Shown here one piece after another: positions 15,762-24,344 of a stretch of 42,056 nucleotides of DNA (position 1 is its first letter; each line of letters starts with the position of its first letter). A model generated the notes under the pieces. That model had not been told where the DNA came from and did not search any database. It saw only the letters and a list, made by a program, of their open reading frames with translations. Both the position numbers and the translations under genes were made by a program. The stretch comes from an uncultured Lachnospira sp. GTDB taxonomy: Bacteria > Bacillota > Clostridia > Lachnospirales > Lachnospiraceae. The stretch covers positions 1-42,056 of the forward strand of contig CANRBP010000002.1 in the NCBI GenBank assembly GCA_947628875.1, given 5' to 3'.

Positions 15762-15980
15762 TTAGAGAGCTTCAGATTCTTTTGCTTTTTGAAGCAGATA
15801 TTTATAACGCTTTTGTTCGGAATTTACCTGATAGATGTAGCAGTCTATCAGATCTGGATCGGTGGCGTTGTCGAAGTTTGAATAGGCTGCATTGAGCGCA
15901 TTTTTTGTCATATTGATTTCGTCTAAAAGATACTTTTCATTATAAGTAACAGGACGAGATTTCCTTTTAAATAATTTCAC
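15762..15980 (-). CDS. DUF2508 (YaaL-like) small protein
   Basis: A 72-residue cytoplasmic protein of the DUF2508 family, of unknown function; the Bacillus relative YaaL lies near bofA, a sporulation gene. The charged, helical sequence includes EKYLLDEINMTKNALNAAYS, TDPDLIDCYIYQVNSEQKRY and KYLLQKAKE, typical of the family. The start is GTG (minus strand) with GAGGG upstream. It is the only gene on its strand here and lies head-to-head with the Tad operon. A consensus promoter on the other strand reads across it. Confidence 0.78.
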   Translation of the reverse strand: MKLFKRKSRPVTYNEKYLLDEINMTKNALNAAYSNFDNATDPDLIDCYIYQVNSEQKRYKYLLQKAKESEAL

Positions 15981-16119
15981 AAATATCCCTCGCTTTTAAT
16001 TGATTTGTTTTAAGTATAGTCAGAAATTGGAAATTCTATACACAATATTCAACTATTTTTAAAACAATAAACCGGTAATAATGCTGCAAAATTGAAAAGT
16101 AAACGGTGGAAATTTGGAT

Positions 16120-16656
16120 ATGGATGAATGGATATTAAGCGGATTCAGCCTTCTTAGGCTGGCTGTAAGCATAATATTGACAGCGGCGGCAGTATCAGAT
16201 GATATAAGACGCTATAAAATTTCAAATAAAATTATTATAGGAGGTGGTTTGGCAGCAGGGATAATTTTAGCTGGCGAGGCGATAAGCAAAAAAGGAAATG
16301 GTGTATTGGAATATGCATTGGGGTGTCTGGCCGCTTTTGGCCTGATGTTTGCGGCATATTGGCTTCATGCGGTTGGAGCAGGCGATGTTAAGCTTACAGC
16401 TGTGCTTGGAGGACTTTTGGGGATGCAAAAAACTGCTGCCCTGATTGCAGGAGCATTTGTTTGTGCAGGGATTATGGGAATAGCTGGTGTATTGTGTGGA
16501 AAATGCGCGGATACAACTATTGTATTCAGGCATACAGCTTTTGAAAACAAAGAAAATAATATTCGTTTTCATAAGCTTCATTTTAGTATAGCAATATTGT
16601 TGGGTGAGGTGATAATGGCTGGTTATAGCATAGTGAAGGGTGGGATAGCAGTTTGA
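16120..16656 (+). CDS. Prepilin peptidase, A24 family (TadV/CpaA-like), first copy
   Basis: Membrane aspartyl protease that cleaves and may methylate Flp-type prepilins. The two catalytic Asp motifs are visible: SDDIRRYKISN near residue 28 and GAGDVKL near residue 90. The rest is hydrophobic, with about five or six membrane segments. The track start TTG 16114 is too close to GGTGGA; ATG 16120 is better. It opens the Tad operon and its last bases overlap the TTG start of the TadZ-like gene, implying coupled translation. A second A24-like gene is at 24345, so substrates may be divided between them. Confidence 0.88.
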   Translation: MDEWILSGFSLLRLAVSIILTAAAVSDDIRRYKISNKIIIGGGLAAGIILAGEAISKKGNGVLEYALGCLAAFGLMFAAYWLHAVGAGDVKLTAVLGGLLGMQKTAALIAGAFVCAGIMGIAGVLCGKCADTTIVFRHTAFENKENNIRFHKLHFSIAILLGEVIMAGYSIVKGGIAV

Positions 16657-17675
16657 ATAATGTGTGCGTCCTGTATATTAAAAATGATTTGTATGCCAGG
16701 CGGCTGCTTCATGGATTCAGTCAGCGTGGAAATATGAAGTATGGTGTATTGCTGTTTACGCAAATAGATGAACTGGAAAAATACTTAAAAGATAATATGC
16801 CGGGAGTGGTGCTCTTATGCGAGGAAGATTACAGTGAGGAATATGCCGGCATAGTACAGCGTTTTTACAATGGAAAGCAGGTTATTTTAACAGAGGAGCA
16901 GAATAAGCAGGAAAAGGTGACAGATGATTTTGGGAGTAATACTGTTGGGATTTACCGGTATCAGCCGTTAGATAAAATTCTAAAACAGGTCGCAGATATG
17001 ATGAACTTTCAGAATACTCCTAAACTTTCAGAGACAGATATAATAGGCATTTATTCTCCTGCATGTGTGCCGGAACGTCCGGGATTTGCCCTGAACATGG
17101 CAAAAATTCTGTCAGAGCAGTACAGGACATTGTATCTGTCACTGGAAGAGTTTTCGGGTTTGGATCAGATTTTACCGTCTGAACCGGGAGAGAATCTGTC
17201 AGATGCCTTATATTATTACCGCCAGGGACAGCAGGCGGCAAATGAAAAAATAGCAGGGACAATCAGAAGTATTGCAGACCTTGATTATATTGCACCGGTT
17301 CGCTGTGCGGAGGACATTCATTATCTGGAAGCAGATCAGATCGTGGAGTTTATATGCAATATCGGAAAATATAATCATTATGAAGTGATTTTGCTGGATA
17401 TTTCATCGGCAGTATGCTCGCCATGGCAGATTATGGACTGCTGCAGTGCAATTTACTTTCCTGTGAAGGAAGATTATTTATCTGAAAAGAAAATATCAGC
17501 CTTTGAAACATATTTTATGGATATTGGCATGGAGTATTTATTTGACCGGATTGTGAAAGTAAAGCTGCCAGAAGGGGAAAGCAGTGTTGAGGCGGATTTT
17601 TGGACAAAGATGGTTTTCGGAGGCATGTACCGGTATGTAAAAAAATTGTTGGAAAAAAGGGAGGAATATGTCTGA
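16653..17675 (+). CDS. tadZ: TadZ/CpaE-like pilus assembly ATPase-type protein (degenerate P-loop)
   Basis: Cytoplasmic protein of the TadZ/CpaE group, which localises the Tad machine at a cell site. The N-terminal 120 residues look like an atypical receiver domain (VCVLYIKNDLYARRLLHGF, PGVVLLCEEDY). The remainder is MinD-like: IIGIYSPACVPERPGFALNMAKIL, LYLSLEEFSG and YEVILLDISSAV. The deviant Walker A lysine pattern of MinD is not visible, so ATP binding may be altered. The start is TTG 16653, overlapping the stop of the peptidase gene, with GAAGGGTGGG upstream. Its stop overlaps the tadA start. Confidence 0.8.
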   Translation: MNNVCVLYIKNDLYARRLLHGFSQRGNMKYGVLLFTQIDELEKYLKDNMPGVVLLCEEDYSEEYAGIVQRFYNGKQVILTEEQNKQEKVTDDFGSNTVGIYRYQPLDKILKQVADMMNFQNTPKLSETDIIGIYSPACVPERPGFALNMAKILSEQYRTLYLSLEEFSGLDQILPSEPGENLSDALYYYRQGQQAANEKIAGTIRSIADLDYIAPVRCAEDIHYLEADQIVEFICNIGKYNHYEVILLDISSAVCSPWQIMDCCSAIYFPVKEDYLSEKKISAFETYFMDIGMEYLFDRIVKVKLPEGESSVEADFWTKMVFGGMYRYVKKLLEKREEYV

Positions 17676-18951
17676 AAGCAGGGACAGTTTTCAGGATATA
17701 GCCATGCGGCTGAGGAAAAAGGTGTATGAGCGCCTGGATCTGTCAACAGAAGTAAACGATACGGAGCTGGAAAGCTTAATAGAGCAGTGTATTTTAGAGG
17801 AAAGCAGGAACGTCATGCTGCCAATCCGGCAGCGTGAAAGCCTGGCAGAAAAAATATTTAATGCAATTCGCAGGCTGGATATACTTCAGGAGATTTTGGA
17901 AGATGATGCGGTTACAGAAATTATGATAAACGGCTCTGAAAATATTTTTCTGGAAAAAGAAGGAAAAATTGTCAGATGGGCAAAAAAGTTTGAATCTCCG
18001 GCAAAACTTGGAGACATTGCGCAAAAAATAGCAGCAGTTTCCAACAAAATTGCAAATGAGTCCGTGCCAATTGTTGATACAAGGCTGCCGGACGGCTCAA
18101 GGGTCAATATTGTACTTCCTCCAATAGCAATCGATGGGCCTGCCATTACAATCAGAAAGTTTTATGACATTCCGCTGTCGATGGAAAAGCTGATAGAGTT
18201 TCAATCAATTACAAGCGAGGCGGCAGAGTTTTTAAAACTTGCGGTCAGGGCAAAATATAATATTTTTATAAGCGGAGGGACAGGATCAGGCAAGACAACA
18301 TTTTTAAATATTCTTTCTAATTATATTCCTGCCGATGAACGCATTATTACCATAGAAGATTCTGCGGAACTGCAGATTCGGAATATTAAAAATCTGGTGC
18401 GGCTTGAAGCAAGAAATGCCAATATGGAAGGTAAAAACGCTGTGACGATCAGGGATCTGATAAAAACAAGCTTAAGAATGCGGCCTGACAGGATTATTGT
18501 GGGTGAAGTGCGTGGAGCGGAAACATTGGACATGCTGCAGGCAATGAATACAGGACATGATGGCTCATTGTCAACAGGGCACGGAAACAGTCCGGCTGAC
18601 ATGATTGCCAGGCTTGAAACTATGGTGCTTATGGGTATGGAAATGCCTGTAAGCGCAATCCGCCAGCAGATCGCATCTGCAATTAATATGATTGTACATT
18701 TAGCAAGATTGCGTGATAAATCCAGAAGGGTCATGCAGATTATGGAAATATCGGGGATAAAGAATGGAGAAATTCAGTTTAATCCGCTATATGAGTTCAG
18801 GGAAAGCGGCGAAAAAAATGGAAAAGTTATTGGAAAACTGCAGAGGGTATATAACGAAGTCGCGTTTGGCGATAAGATGCGCGCGGCAGGGATACCAGAA
18901 GAAAAGTACATGCAGCCTGGAGGGCATATGCAGGATAAAGAAAAACTTTAA
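17668..18951 (+). CDS. tadA: TadA/CpaF secretion ATPase
   Basis: Hexameric ATPase that powers assembly of the Tad pilus from the cytoplasmic face. Walker A is ISGGTGSGKTTFLNIL, the Asp box is ITIEDSAELQ, Walker B is RPDRIIVGEVRGAETLDML and the His box is NTGHDGSLSTGHGNSP. The N-terminal part includes MINGSENIFLEKEGKI and RLPDGSRVNIVLPP, typical for CpaF. Length of 427 residues is normal. ATG 17668 has GGGAGG upstream and overlaps the tadZ stop. It belongs to the second gene pair of the operon. Confidence 0.95.
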   Translation: MSESRDSFQDIAMRLRKKVYERLDLSTEVNDTELESLIEQCILEESRNVMLPIRQRESLAEKIFNAIRRLDILQEILEDDAVTEIMINGSENIFLEKEGKIVRWAKKFESPAKLGDIAQKIAAVSNKIANESVPIVDTRLPDGSRVNIVLPPIAIDGPAITIRKFYDIPLSMEKLIEFQSITSEAAEFLKLAVRAKYNIFISGGTGSGKTTFLNILSNYIPADERIITIEDSAELQIRNIKNLVRLEARNANMEGKNAVTIRDLIKTSLRMRPDRIIVGEVRGAETLDMLQAMNTGHDGSLSTGHGNSPADMIARLETMVLMGMEMPVSAIRQQIASAINMIVHLARLRDKSRRVMQIMEISGIKNGEIQFNPLYEFRESGEKNGKVIGKLQRVYNEVAFGDKMRAAGIPEEKYMQPGGHMQDKEKL

Positions 18952-18961
18952 TATTAATAAA

Positions 18962-19666
18962 GTGCCATTGCATTGGATTATACTGGGGATTTTCCGGCTG
19001 GCCATAGTGTCATATTTGTTTTATGACAGCTGGCTGGCTGTGCCTGTGTTAAGTCCGTATCTGTTTTGGTATTTGCGGGAGAAGCAGCAGGAAAAAGAGG
19101 AACGCAGAAAAAAAGAGCTGGGAAGCCAGTTTAAAGATGCACTGCTGGCAGTTTCGTTTTCTGTTAATGTAGGTTATTCAGTGGAAAATGCATTTCGGGA
19201 GGCGCTTTCAGAGCTGCTGCTCCTATATGGGGAACAGTCGGAAATTGTGCAGTCATTTAAAAATATTGTAAGGAAGGTGGAACACAATGAAAATATAGAA
19301 GATGCACTGATGGAATTTGCGCAAAAAAGCAGAGTTGACGATGTTATTTATTTCGCGGAGGTGTTTCGGTATGCAAAAAGAAGCGGAGGCGATCTGTCAG
19401 CTATTATTAAAAATACATCAATAATGATAAGGGAAAAAATAGAAGTCAGTAATGAAATACAAACCATTATCAGCGGCAAAAAGATGGAGCAGAAGATTAT
19501 GGGATTTATGCCGTTTGGCATTATTATCTATTTAAGAGTTACTTCTGCACAGTTTATGGAACCTCTTTACGGCAATCTGCTTGGCATAGCGGTAATGACA
19601 GGCTGCCTTGGATTTTATGCAGCAGCAGATTATTTGGCAAAAAGGATCGTGCATATTGATGTTTGA
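18962..19666 (+). CDS. tadB: TadB-like type II secretion F-family membrane protein
   Basis: Inner-membrane platform protein that works with TadA and TadC. The core T2SF domain is seen (GSQFKDALLAVSFSVNVGYSVENAFREAL, FAEVFRYAKRSGGDLSAII, IISGKKMEQKIMGFMPFGI). Membrane segments are at the N-terminus (WIILGIFRLAIVSYLFY) and at the end. The start is uncertain: the track start 18764 lies deep in tadA, and no in-frame ATG exists near its end. GTG 18962, ten bases after the tadA stop, gives 234 residues but has no clear ribosome-binding site; GGAGGG at 18920-18925 is 36 bases away. Coupling to tadA termination is the likeliest explanation. Confidence 0.82.
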   Translation: MPLHWIILGIFRLAIVSYLFYDSWLAVPVLSPYLFWYLREKQQEKEERRKKELGSQFKDALLAVSFSVNVGYSVENAFREALSELLLLYGEQSEIVQSFKNIVRKVEHNENIEDALMEFAQKSRVDDVIYFAEVFRYAKRSGGDLSAIIKNTSIMIREKIEVSNEIQTIISGKKMEQKIMGFMPFGIIIYLRVTSAQFMEPLYGNLLGIAVMTGCLGFYAAADYLAKRIVHIDV

Positions 19667-20912
19667 ACAAATAAGACATTATTGGAAAATAATAAAAGAT
19701 AACCGGAAAATTGCGGTTATTTTAGCGGCGACACTAATTTTAGCCGTATTTTCCATGCAAACAGGGCGAGGGAATGAGCTGAAGGAGGCCAGGCTTGAAA
19801 GGCCGGGTTATTCTGAACTGCAAAGGCAGATACCTGTACGGATATATGCAGAAGGTATTGCCGGAGGAATAGACACGGTAATCGATCTGATGCCGCAAAA
19901 ATATTCGCCGGAGCAGATTAAACCTGTATTAGATGAGGTGTATCAGAAGGCGGAAATAAAAATATTGCAGAATAATGCAAATTTTCAGCAGATTGCCTCA
20001 GATTTAAATCTGGTCAGCCGGATAGATGGATATCCTGTAACGATTCAGTGGTATTCAAGCGATTATACAATAATCGATTATGAAGGCCATGTACATAATG
20101 AACATATGGCGCAGGGGCAGCAGCAAAAGGTTTTATTGACAGCAGTGCTTTGTTATGAGGAATATAAAGAGGAATATCAAATAGAGGCATGTGTTATTCC
20201 GCCGAATAGGACAGAACAGGAACTTTTTTGGTCGGAAGTACAGGAAGCGGTCAGCCAGGCTGTAAATGAAGAAGGACAGGCATACGTTGAGCTTCCTGCT
20301 GAGGTAGATGGTACAGCTTTACGGTATTTCATATCGGAAAATGAAACTTCCCCGTTTGCCATTATATTTATAGGCGTTGCGGCGGCATTGGTGATCCTGG
20401 CCAGAAACAGGCAGCGTCAAAGGGATGCATTGGAAAAACGAAAAAATCAGCTAAAGCGGGATTATCCTGAAATGGTATCAAAGCTCACGCTGCTTATAGG
20501 CGCAGGAATGACTATTCGCAGATCATGGGAAAAGATAGTTATGGATTACCAAAAAAGTAAAGAAAAGAGGCAGGACGGGCAGCGTTATCTATATGAGGAG
20601 ATGGCAGAGACGCTGAACCAGATGCGTGCAGGCATACCGGAGCAGGCAGCTTATGAACAGTTTGGAAGGCGTTGCGATACCAGGGAATATTTAAAATTCA
20701 GCACATTGTTAATACAAAATATGAAAAAAGGAACGGAAGATATGTCGGCAATGCTGCAATTGGAAGTGGCAGAAGCATTTGAACAGCAAAAAAATATGGC
20801 AAAAAAGCTTGGGGAGGAGGCAGGAACCAAGCTGTTATTCCCAATGATTATAATGCTTGCAGTAATTATGGCGATTATTATGATTCCGGCAATGATTTCT
20901 TTTAACAGTTAG
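19659..20912 (+). CDS. tadC: TadC-like F-family protein with large extracytoplasmic N-terminal domain
   Basis: Second F-family platform protein. Starting from ATG 19659, which overlaps the tadB stop, the protein has one membrane segment near residue 20 (IAVILAATLILAVF), about 180 residues likely outside the membrane, then another at about 225 (FAIIFIGVAAALVILA), a short T2SF region (YPEMVSKLTLLIGAGMTIRRSWEKI, EYLKFSTLLIQNMKKGTEDM) and a C-terminal membrane segment. The outside part contains a pattern like atypical bacterial Ig-like domains (VTIQWYSSDYTIIDYEGHV, then KVLLTAVLCYEEY). Ordinary TadC proteins lack such an insert. Length is 417 residues. Confidence 0.78.
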   Translation: MFEQIRHYWKIIKDNRKIAVILAATLILAVFSMQTGRGNELKEARLERPGYSELQRQIPVRIYAEGIAGGIDTVIDLMPQKYSPEQIKPVLDEVYQKAEIKILQNNANFQQIASDLNLVSRIDGYPVTIQWYSSDYTIIDYEGHVHNEHMAQGQQQKVLLTAVLCYEEYKEEYQIEACVIPPNRTEQELFWSEVQEAVSQAVNEEGQAYVELPAEVDGTALRYFISENETSPFAIIFIGVAAALVILARNRQRQRDALEKRKNQLKRDYPEMVSKLTLLIGAGMTIRRSWEKIVMDYQKSKEKRQDGQRYLYEEMAETLNQMRAGIPEQAAYEQFGRRCDTREYLKFSTLLIQNMKKGTEDMSAMLQLEVAEAFEQQKNMAKKLGEEAGTKLLFPMIIMLAVIMAIIMIPAMISFNS

Positions 20913-20914
20913 AT

Positions 20915-20947
20915 AAGTTTGCGATCGTAAAACGAAGCTGCAAACTT
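20915..20947 (+). promoter_or_regulatory. Inverted repeat between tadC and the pilin gene
   Basis: AAGTTTGC and GCAAACTT are perfect eight-base arms with an inner CGT-AAA-ACG hairpin; TTTA follows. It may act as a partial terminator or as an mRNA processing/stability element that sets pilin level relative to the machinery. Confidence 0.5.
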
Positions 20948-20984
20948 TTAGCGTACATGAGCGAACAAGGAATGGAGGAAAGTT

Positions 20985-21185
20985 ATGGAAAAGGTAAAGG
21001 ATAAAATGATTGGAGTAAAAAGAGGATTGACGGCTTTTTGGCAGGAAGAAGACGGCATGGGAGTTGTTGAGGTCGTGCTGATAATTATAGTGCTGGTAGG
21101 CTTGGTGATTCTTTTTAAAAATCAGATTACAAGCTTAGTCAATACTTTGCTGTCGAAAATGAGCAGCCAGGCAAAACAGATATAA
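20985..21185 (+). CDS. Flp1-like pilin
   Basis: A 66-residue pilin-like protein, the probable major subunit of the Tad pilus. A charged leader of about 24 residues ends EEDG, followed by MGVVEVVLIIIVLVGLVILFK, a type IV pilin-like hydrophobic helix with Glu at position 5 of the mature chain. The expected cleavage by the A24 peptidase is after that Gly. The short C-terminus (NQITSLVNTLLSKMSSQAKQI) is typical of Flp1-like proteins in Firmicutes. AATGGAGG precedes the ATG. Location directly after tadC matches other Tad loci. Confidence 0.85.
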   Translation: MEKVKDKMIGVKRGLTAFWQEEDGMGVVEVVLIIIVLVGLVILFKNQITSLVNTLLSKMSSQAKQI

Positions 21186-21262
21186 AAGGGAAGGAGGCAG
21201 AGGAAGGTGTGCCGACATGCAGAACAAGATATGCAAAGCGCGCTAATTCCGTGAGATAAAGT

Positions 21263-23398
21263 ATGGATTTATTAAAACAACAGAATAAAGCAAGGCTGCC
21301 GGCACAAATCACTATATATGGCGCACTTTCCCTTGCCTTGGTTTTGTCATTGGTCTGTGTCTGCGTGCGCTCGGCATCACAGGCGGTTTTGCTGGCCGAG
21401 GCTGATGCGGCAGCCAGGTTATCCGTGGAATCAGTATTTGCAGGATATTGCAGGGAGCTTCTTGAAGAGTTTGACATATTTGCGCTTCGCTATCCGGGCA
21501 GTGCGGATCGGCGGCTATGGCAGTATGCAGATGAAAACATAAAGGGTATAAATACTATGCAAAAAGTTTCGCTGGCAGGCGCGGAGTTTGAACAATGCGT
21601 GAGTATGGCGGATCAGGGAGGCATAGGCCTTGAAAAACAGATACTTGCATATATGGATTATGGCATATATTCGCAGATAATTGCAGAGATTGCCGGAATT
21701 GAAGAAACTGGAAAGCGAAGCAGGGCGGTGCAGGAAATTACTCAGGAAATAGAGGAATGCGAAAAAAAGCTGGCAGAAACAGAGACGTTAATCATGGAGC
21801 TTGTTGAGCTTGTTGAAGGATTGAAAACGGAGCCGGATGGTTTATATATTAAAAAGGGAAAGCCAGTAGCTAATGGCAGCTATTTTGCTAAAGCTGCCAT
21901 TACCCAAACGGTATCAATGGAGGCAGCGGCTATCGATTCAGTTTCCGTATATGAGGCTGCAGCAGGCAGCTACACAAAATATACCAATGTGATGCAGATT
22001 CTTGATGATATGGCAGTGGACACGCAAGAATTAGAAAATATCGGAGATGAAGCAAGTGAAAGCTATGGCGCCAATTCATGTGCGGAACTGTATAAAAGAA
22101 ATTACAGCAGTTTAAAAGAAGTGATAAGCAAAGTGGCAGAAAAAACGCAGGAGGCGGTTAAAAAAATCGAAAGTTATAAAAAAGGCAGGAATCAGTGTGC
22201 AGGAAATTTTGATATATGCATAGAGAAAGTGGAACAGAACAAAAAAGTGTTAGGGGAGGATTTGTACGCCAGCCTTTCAGATGATTTAATGCAGATGAAA
22301 GAAGGAGAGGCAAATTCAAAAAATGCCCTGTGTGATGTTGAAACGATTCAGGAAGGCCTGATGCATAATCAAAAAATATTAGAGGCAATGCAAAATATAC
22401 TGCCGGAACTTGATATTGACCTTAAAGCAGAGAATTGCGGCACAGTAAGGAAAAATCTGGATTATTGCAAGGAACTGTTAGGTGGGCTTAGCAACGGCAA
22501 ACTTAAATTTGATTATTCAAAAATTGATTTTTCACAGGAATCGCAGGGAACAGGCATAATTGTAAATATCAGAAAAACGCTGTCGGAAGGTATAGCCGGG
22601 TTGGTAGCTCCGGAACAAATTTCAGATAATGCTATTCATTATGCAGATTTGTCATCAGGCATTTATGGAAATAGCCAGGATAACAGCGAATGGCAGAATG
22701 CAAAGGACAGATTGCTTTTTGGGCAGTATTTGCTGGGACGTTTAGACAGTTATACTGATGCACAAGAAACGCAGGAGAATCCGTGGTGCGGACTTGCTTA
22801 TCCGCTGGAATATATTTTATATGGAAATTGCAGCGATAAGGAAAATTTAAATGAAGCCATTTTAAATTTATCCATATTACGGGAAGGCAGCAATCTTATT
22901 TATTTAATAACAGATTCAGAAAAAAGAAGCGAGGCATATACCCTGGCGTCTGCGCTGGTTGGTTTCACGGGTAATGCGGCAGTCATTAAAGCGGCACAAT
23001 ATCTTATATTGGGCGTATGGGCATATGGTGAAAGCATTTTAGATATAAAGACGCTTCTTTCAGGCGGAAATGTACCGGTTGCTAAAACGAAGGAGACTTG
23101 GCAATTAGGATTAAACAGGCTGCTTAAAATGGATCTTTCTGTTGAGAAACAAGAAAAAAGTGAAAAAAAAGCGGGAGAAATGTCTTATAGAGATTATTTG
23201 GGATTGTTTCTGTTAGCAATGGATAAAGGAAAAATGATTTATAGGACTATGGATATTATGGAACTTAGGATGATGTCGTTGGGGAAAGAAAATTTTAGAA
23301 TGTATGATTATATTTGGCAAGCCATAGGAACTGTCACTGTGCAGGCGGAATGGATGGACGCATATTATATCCGGGAAATTCAATACCAATATGTATAA
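21263..23398 (+). CDS. DUF5702-family Tad-associated protein
   Basis: A 711-residue protein with one N-terminal membrane segment (ITIYGALSLALVLSLVCVCV) and a large outside part, matching the DUF5702 type that accompanies Tad loci in Lachnospiraceae. The sequence after the membrane segment (EADAAARLSVESVFAGYCRELLEEFDIFALRY) is the family hallmark. Long helical stretches follow (QEITQEIEECEKKLAETETL). It probably acts like a TadG-type minor pilus component. The start ATG 21263 has a poor ribosome-binding site; a strong GGAGG at 21193 precedes a 16-codon ORF (GTG 21209 to TAA 21257) in the same frame, which might couple translation. Confidence 0.75.
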   Translation: MDLLKQQNKARLPAQITIYGALSLALVLSLVCVCVRSASQAVLLAEADAAARLSVESVFAGYCRELLEEFDIFALRYPGSADRRLWQYADENIKGINTMQKVSLAGAEFEQCVSMADQGGIGLEKQILAYMDYGIYSQIIAEIAGIEETGKRSRAVQEITQEIEECEKKLAETETLIMELVELVEGLKTEPDGLYIKKGKPVANGSYFAKAAITQTVSMEAAAIDSVSVYEAAAGSYTKYTNVMQILDDMAVDTQELENIGDEASESYGANSCAELYKRNYSSLKEVISKVAEKTQEAVKKIESYKKGRNQCAGNFDICIEKVEQNKKVLGEDLYASLSDDLMQMKEGEANSKNALCDVETIQEGLMHNQKILEAMQNILPELDIDLKAENCGTVRKNLDYCKELLGGLSNGKLKFDYSKIDFSQESQGTGIIVNIRKTLSEGIAGLVAPEQISDNAIHYADLSSGIYGNSQDNSEWQNAKDRLLFGQYLLGRLDSYTDAQETQENPWCGLAYPLEYILYGNCSDKENLNEAILNLSILREGSNLIYLITDSEKRSEAYTLASALVGFTGNAAVIKAAQYLILGVWAYGESILDIKTLLSGGNVPVAKTKETWQLGLNRLLKMDLSVEKQEKSEKKAGEMSYRDYLGLFLLAMDKGKMIYRTMDIMELRMMSLGKENFRMYDYIWQAIGTVTVQAEWMDAYYIREIQYQYV

Positions 23399-23413
23399 AA
23401 GGGGGTGGCAGAT

Positions 23414-24340
23414 GTGTCCTTTTGCGCAAAAAGAGAATACCGGGAGCTTAACAGGGTAAAAGAGCAGCGCTGTATGGCCGAGGGCGGGCAGGTCGGAGTA
23501 AACGCCAGGCGTTATTTAAAATGGACAGAGAGATCAGATAAATATGTAAAGGGCAGTAAAAGGGCATATCTGCCGGCATCTGCTACATTGGAATCAGCCT
23601 TGGTCATACCGCTGTATGTATATAGCGTTTTGGCGGTTATGTATATCATGCAGATACTTTTGGTAAAAAGTGAAGTGGACAGGGCGGCATATAACAGCTT
23701 GAGGACGCTGTCAAAATATGCATATGCATATGAGAAATTCGGCGATATTGATAATACGATATCAGCAATAGCGGCATATACGATGCTGGTTAAGGAACTT
23801 GGGACTGATTTTGCAGATACGCATAATATTGTCGGGGGTACGGCAGGCATCAGTATAATTGGATCTGAAATACCAGATGAAAATGGAAAAATAAACCTGA
23901 AGCTTGCTTATTGCCTGAAAAATCCATTTGATATTTTTGGGTTGGGCATTGTTAAGATAAAACAGAATTATGCAGTTCAGGCGTGGCTGGGACAGAATGA
24001 TGACGAAGAAACGCAGGCGGACGCAGATGGGGAAATGGTTTATATCACACCAAATGGAACAGTTTATCACACAAAAAGAAACTGCACATATATCCTGTTA
24101 TCAGTACGGGAAGTGGCCTTGGAAGATATCAGCAGTTTTAGGAATGATTCAGGCGGCAGGTATTATCCATGTGAGAAATGTTACCGGGATGCAGATGCGA
24201 GAAACGTATATATTACTGAATATGGCACGAGATATCATACATCGCTGAATTGCAGCATATTGAAACGGATTGTACTGAAAGTGCCGCTGGAACAGGCAAA
24301 CGGAAGGAAACCATGCGCGAAATGTGCAGGAGGACTTTAA
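23414..24340 (+). CDS. TadE-like pseudopilin with two C-terminal His/Cys (zinc-ribbon-like) modules
   Basis: A minor pilin-type protein. After about 55 basic N-terminal residues comes a TadE-like segment, LPASATLESALVIPLYVYSVLAV. A central domain follows, then two copies of a small module: VYITPNGTVYHTKRNCTYI ... YPCEKC and VYITEYGTRYHTSLNCSIL ... KPCAKC. Each provides His, Cys and CxxC, four possible metal ligands. Similar single modules occur at the ends of some secreted nucleases and wall-linked proteins. GTG 23414 with GGGGGTGG upstream is preferred over GTG 23405. Metal binding is inferred. Confidence 0.72.
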   Translation: MSFCAKREYRELNRVKEQRCMAEGGQVGVNARRYLKWTERSDKYVKGSKRAYLPASATLESALVIPLYVYSVLAVMYIMQILLVKSEVDRAAYNSLRTLSKYAYAYEKFGDIDNTISAIAAYTMLVKELGTDFADTHNIVGGTAGISIIGSEIPDENGKINLKLAYCLKNPFDIFGLGIVKIKQNYAVQAWLGQNDDEETQADADGEMVYITPNGTVYHTKRNCTYILLSVREVALEDISSFRNDSGGRYYPCEKCYRDADARNVYITEYGTRYHTSLNCSILKRIVLKVPLEQANGRKPCAKCAGGL

Positions 24341-24344
24341 AATA

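Noticed and set aside
15689-15895. 68-residue plus-strand ORF
   Set aside because: TTG start without a ribosome-binding site, antisense to the DUF2508 gene; the promoter there is better read as giving an untranslated leader.
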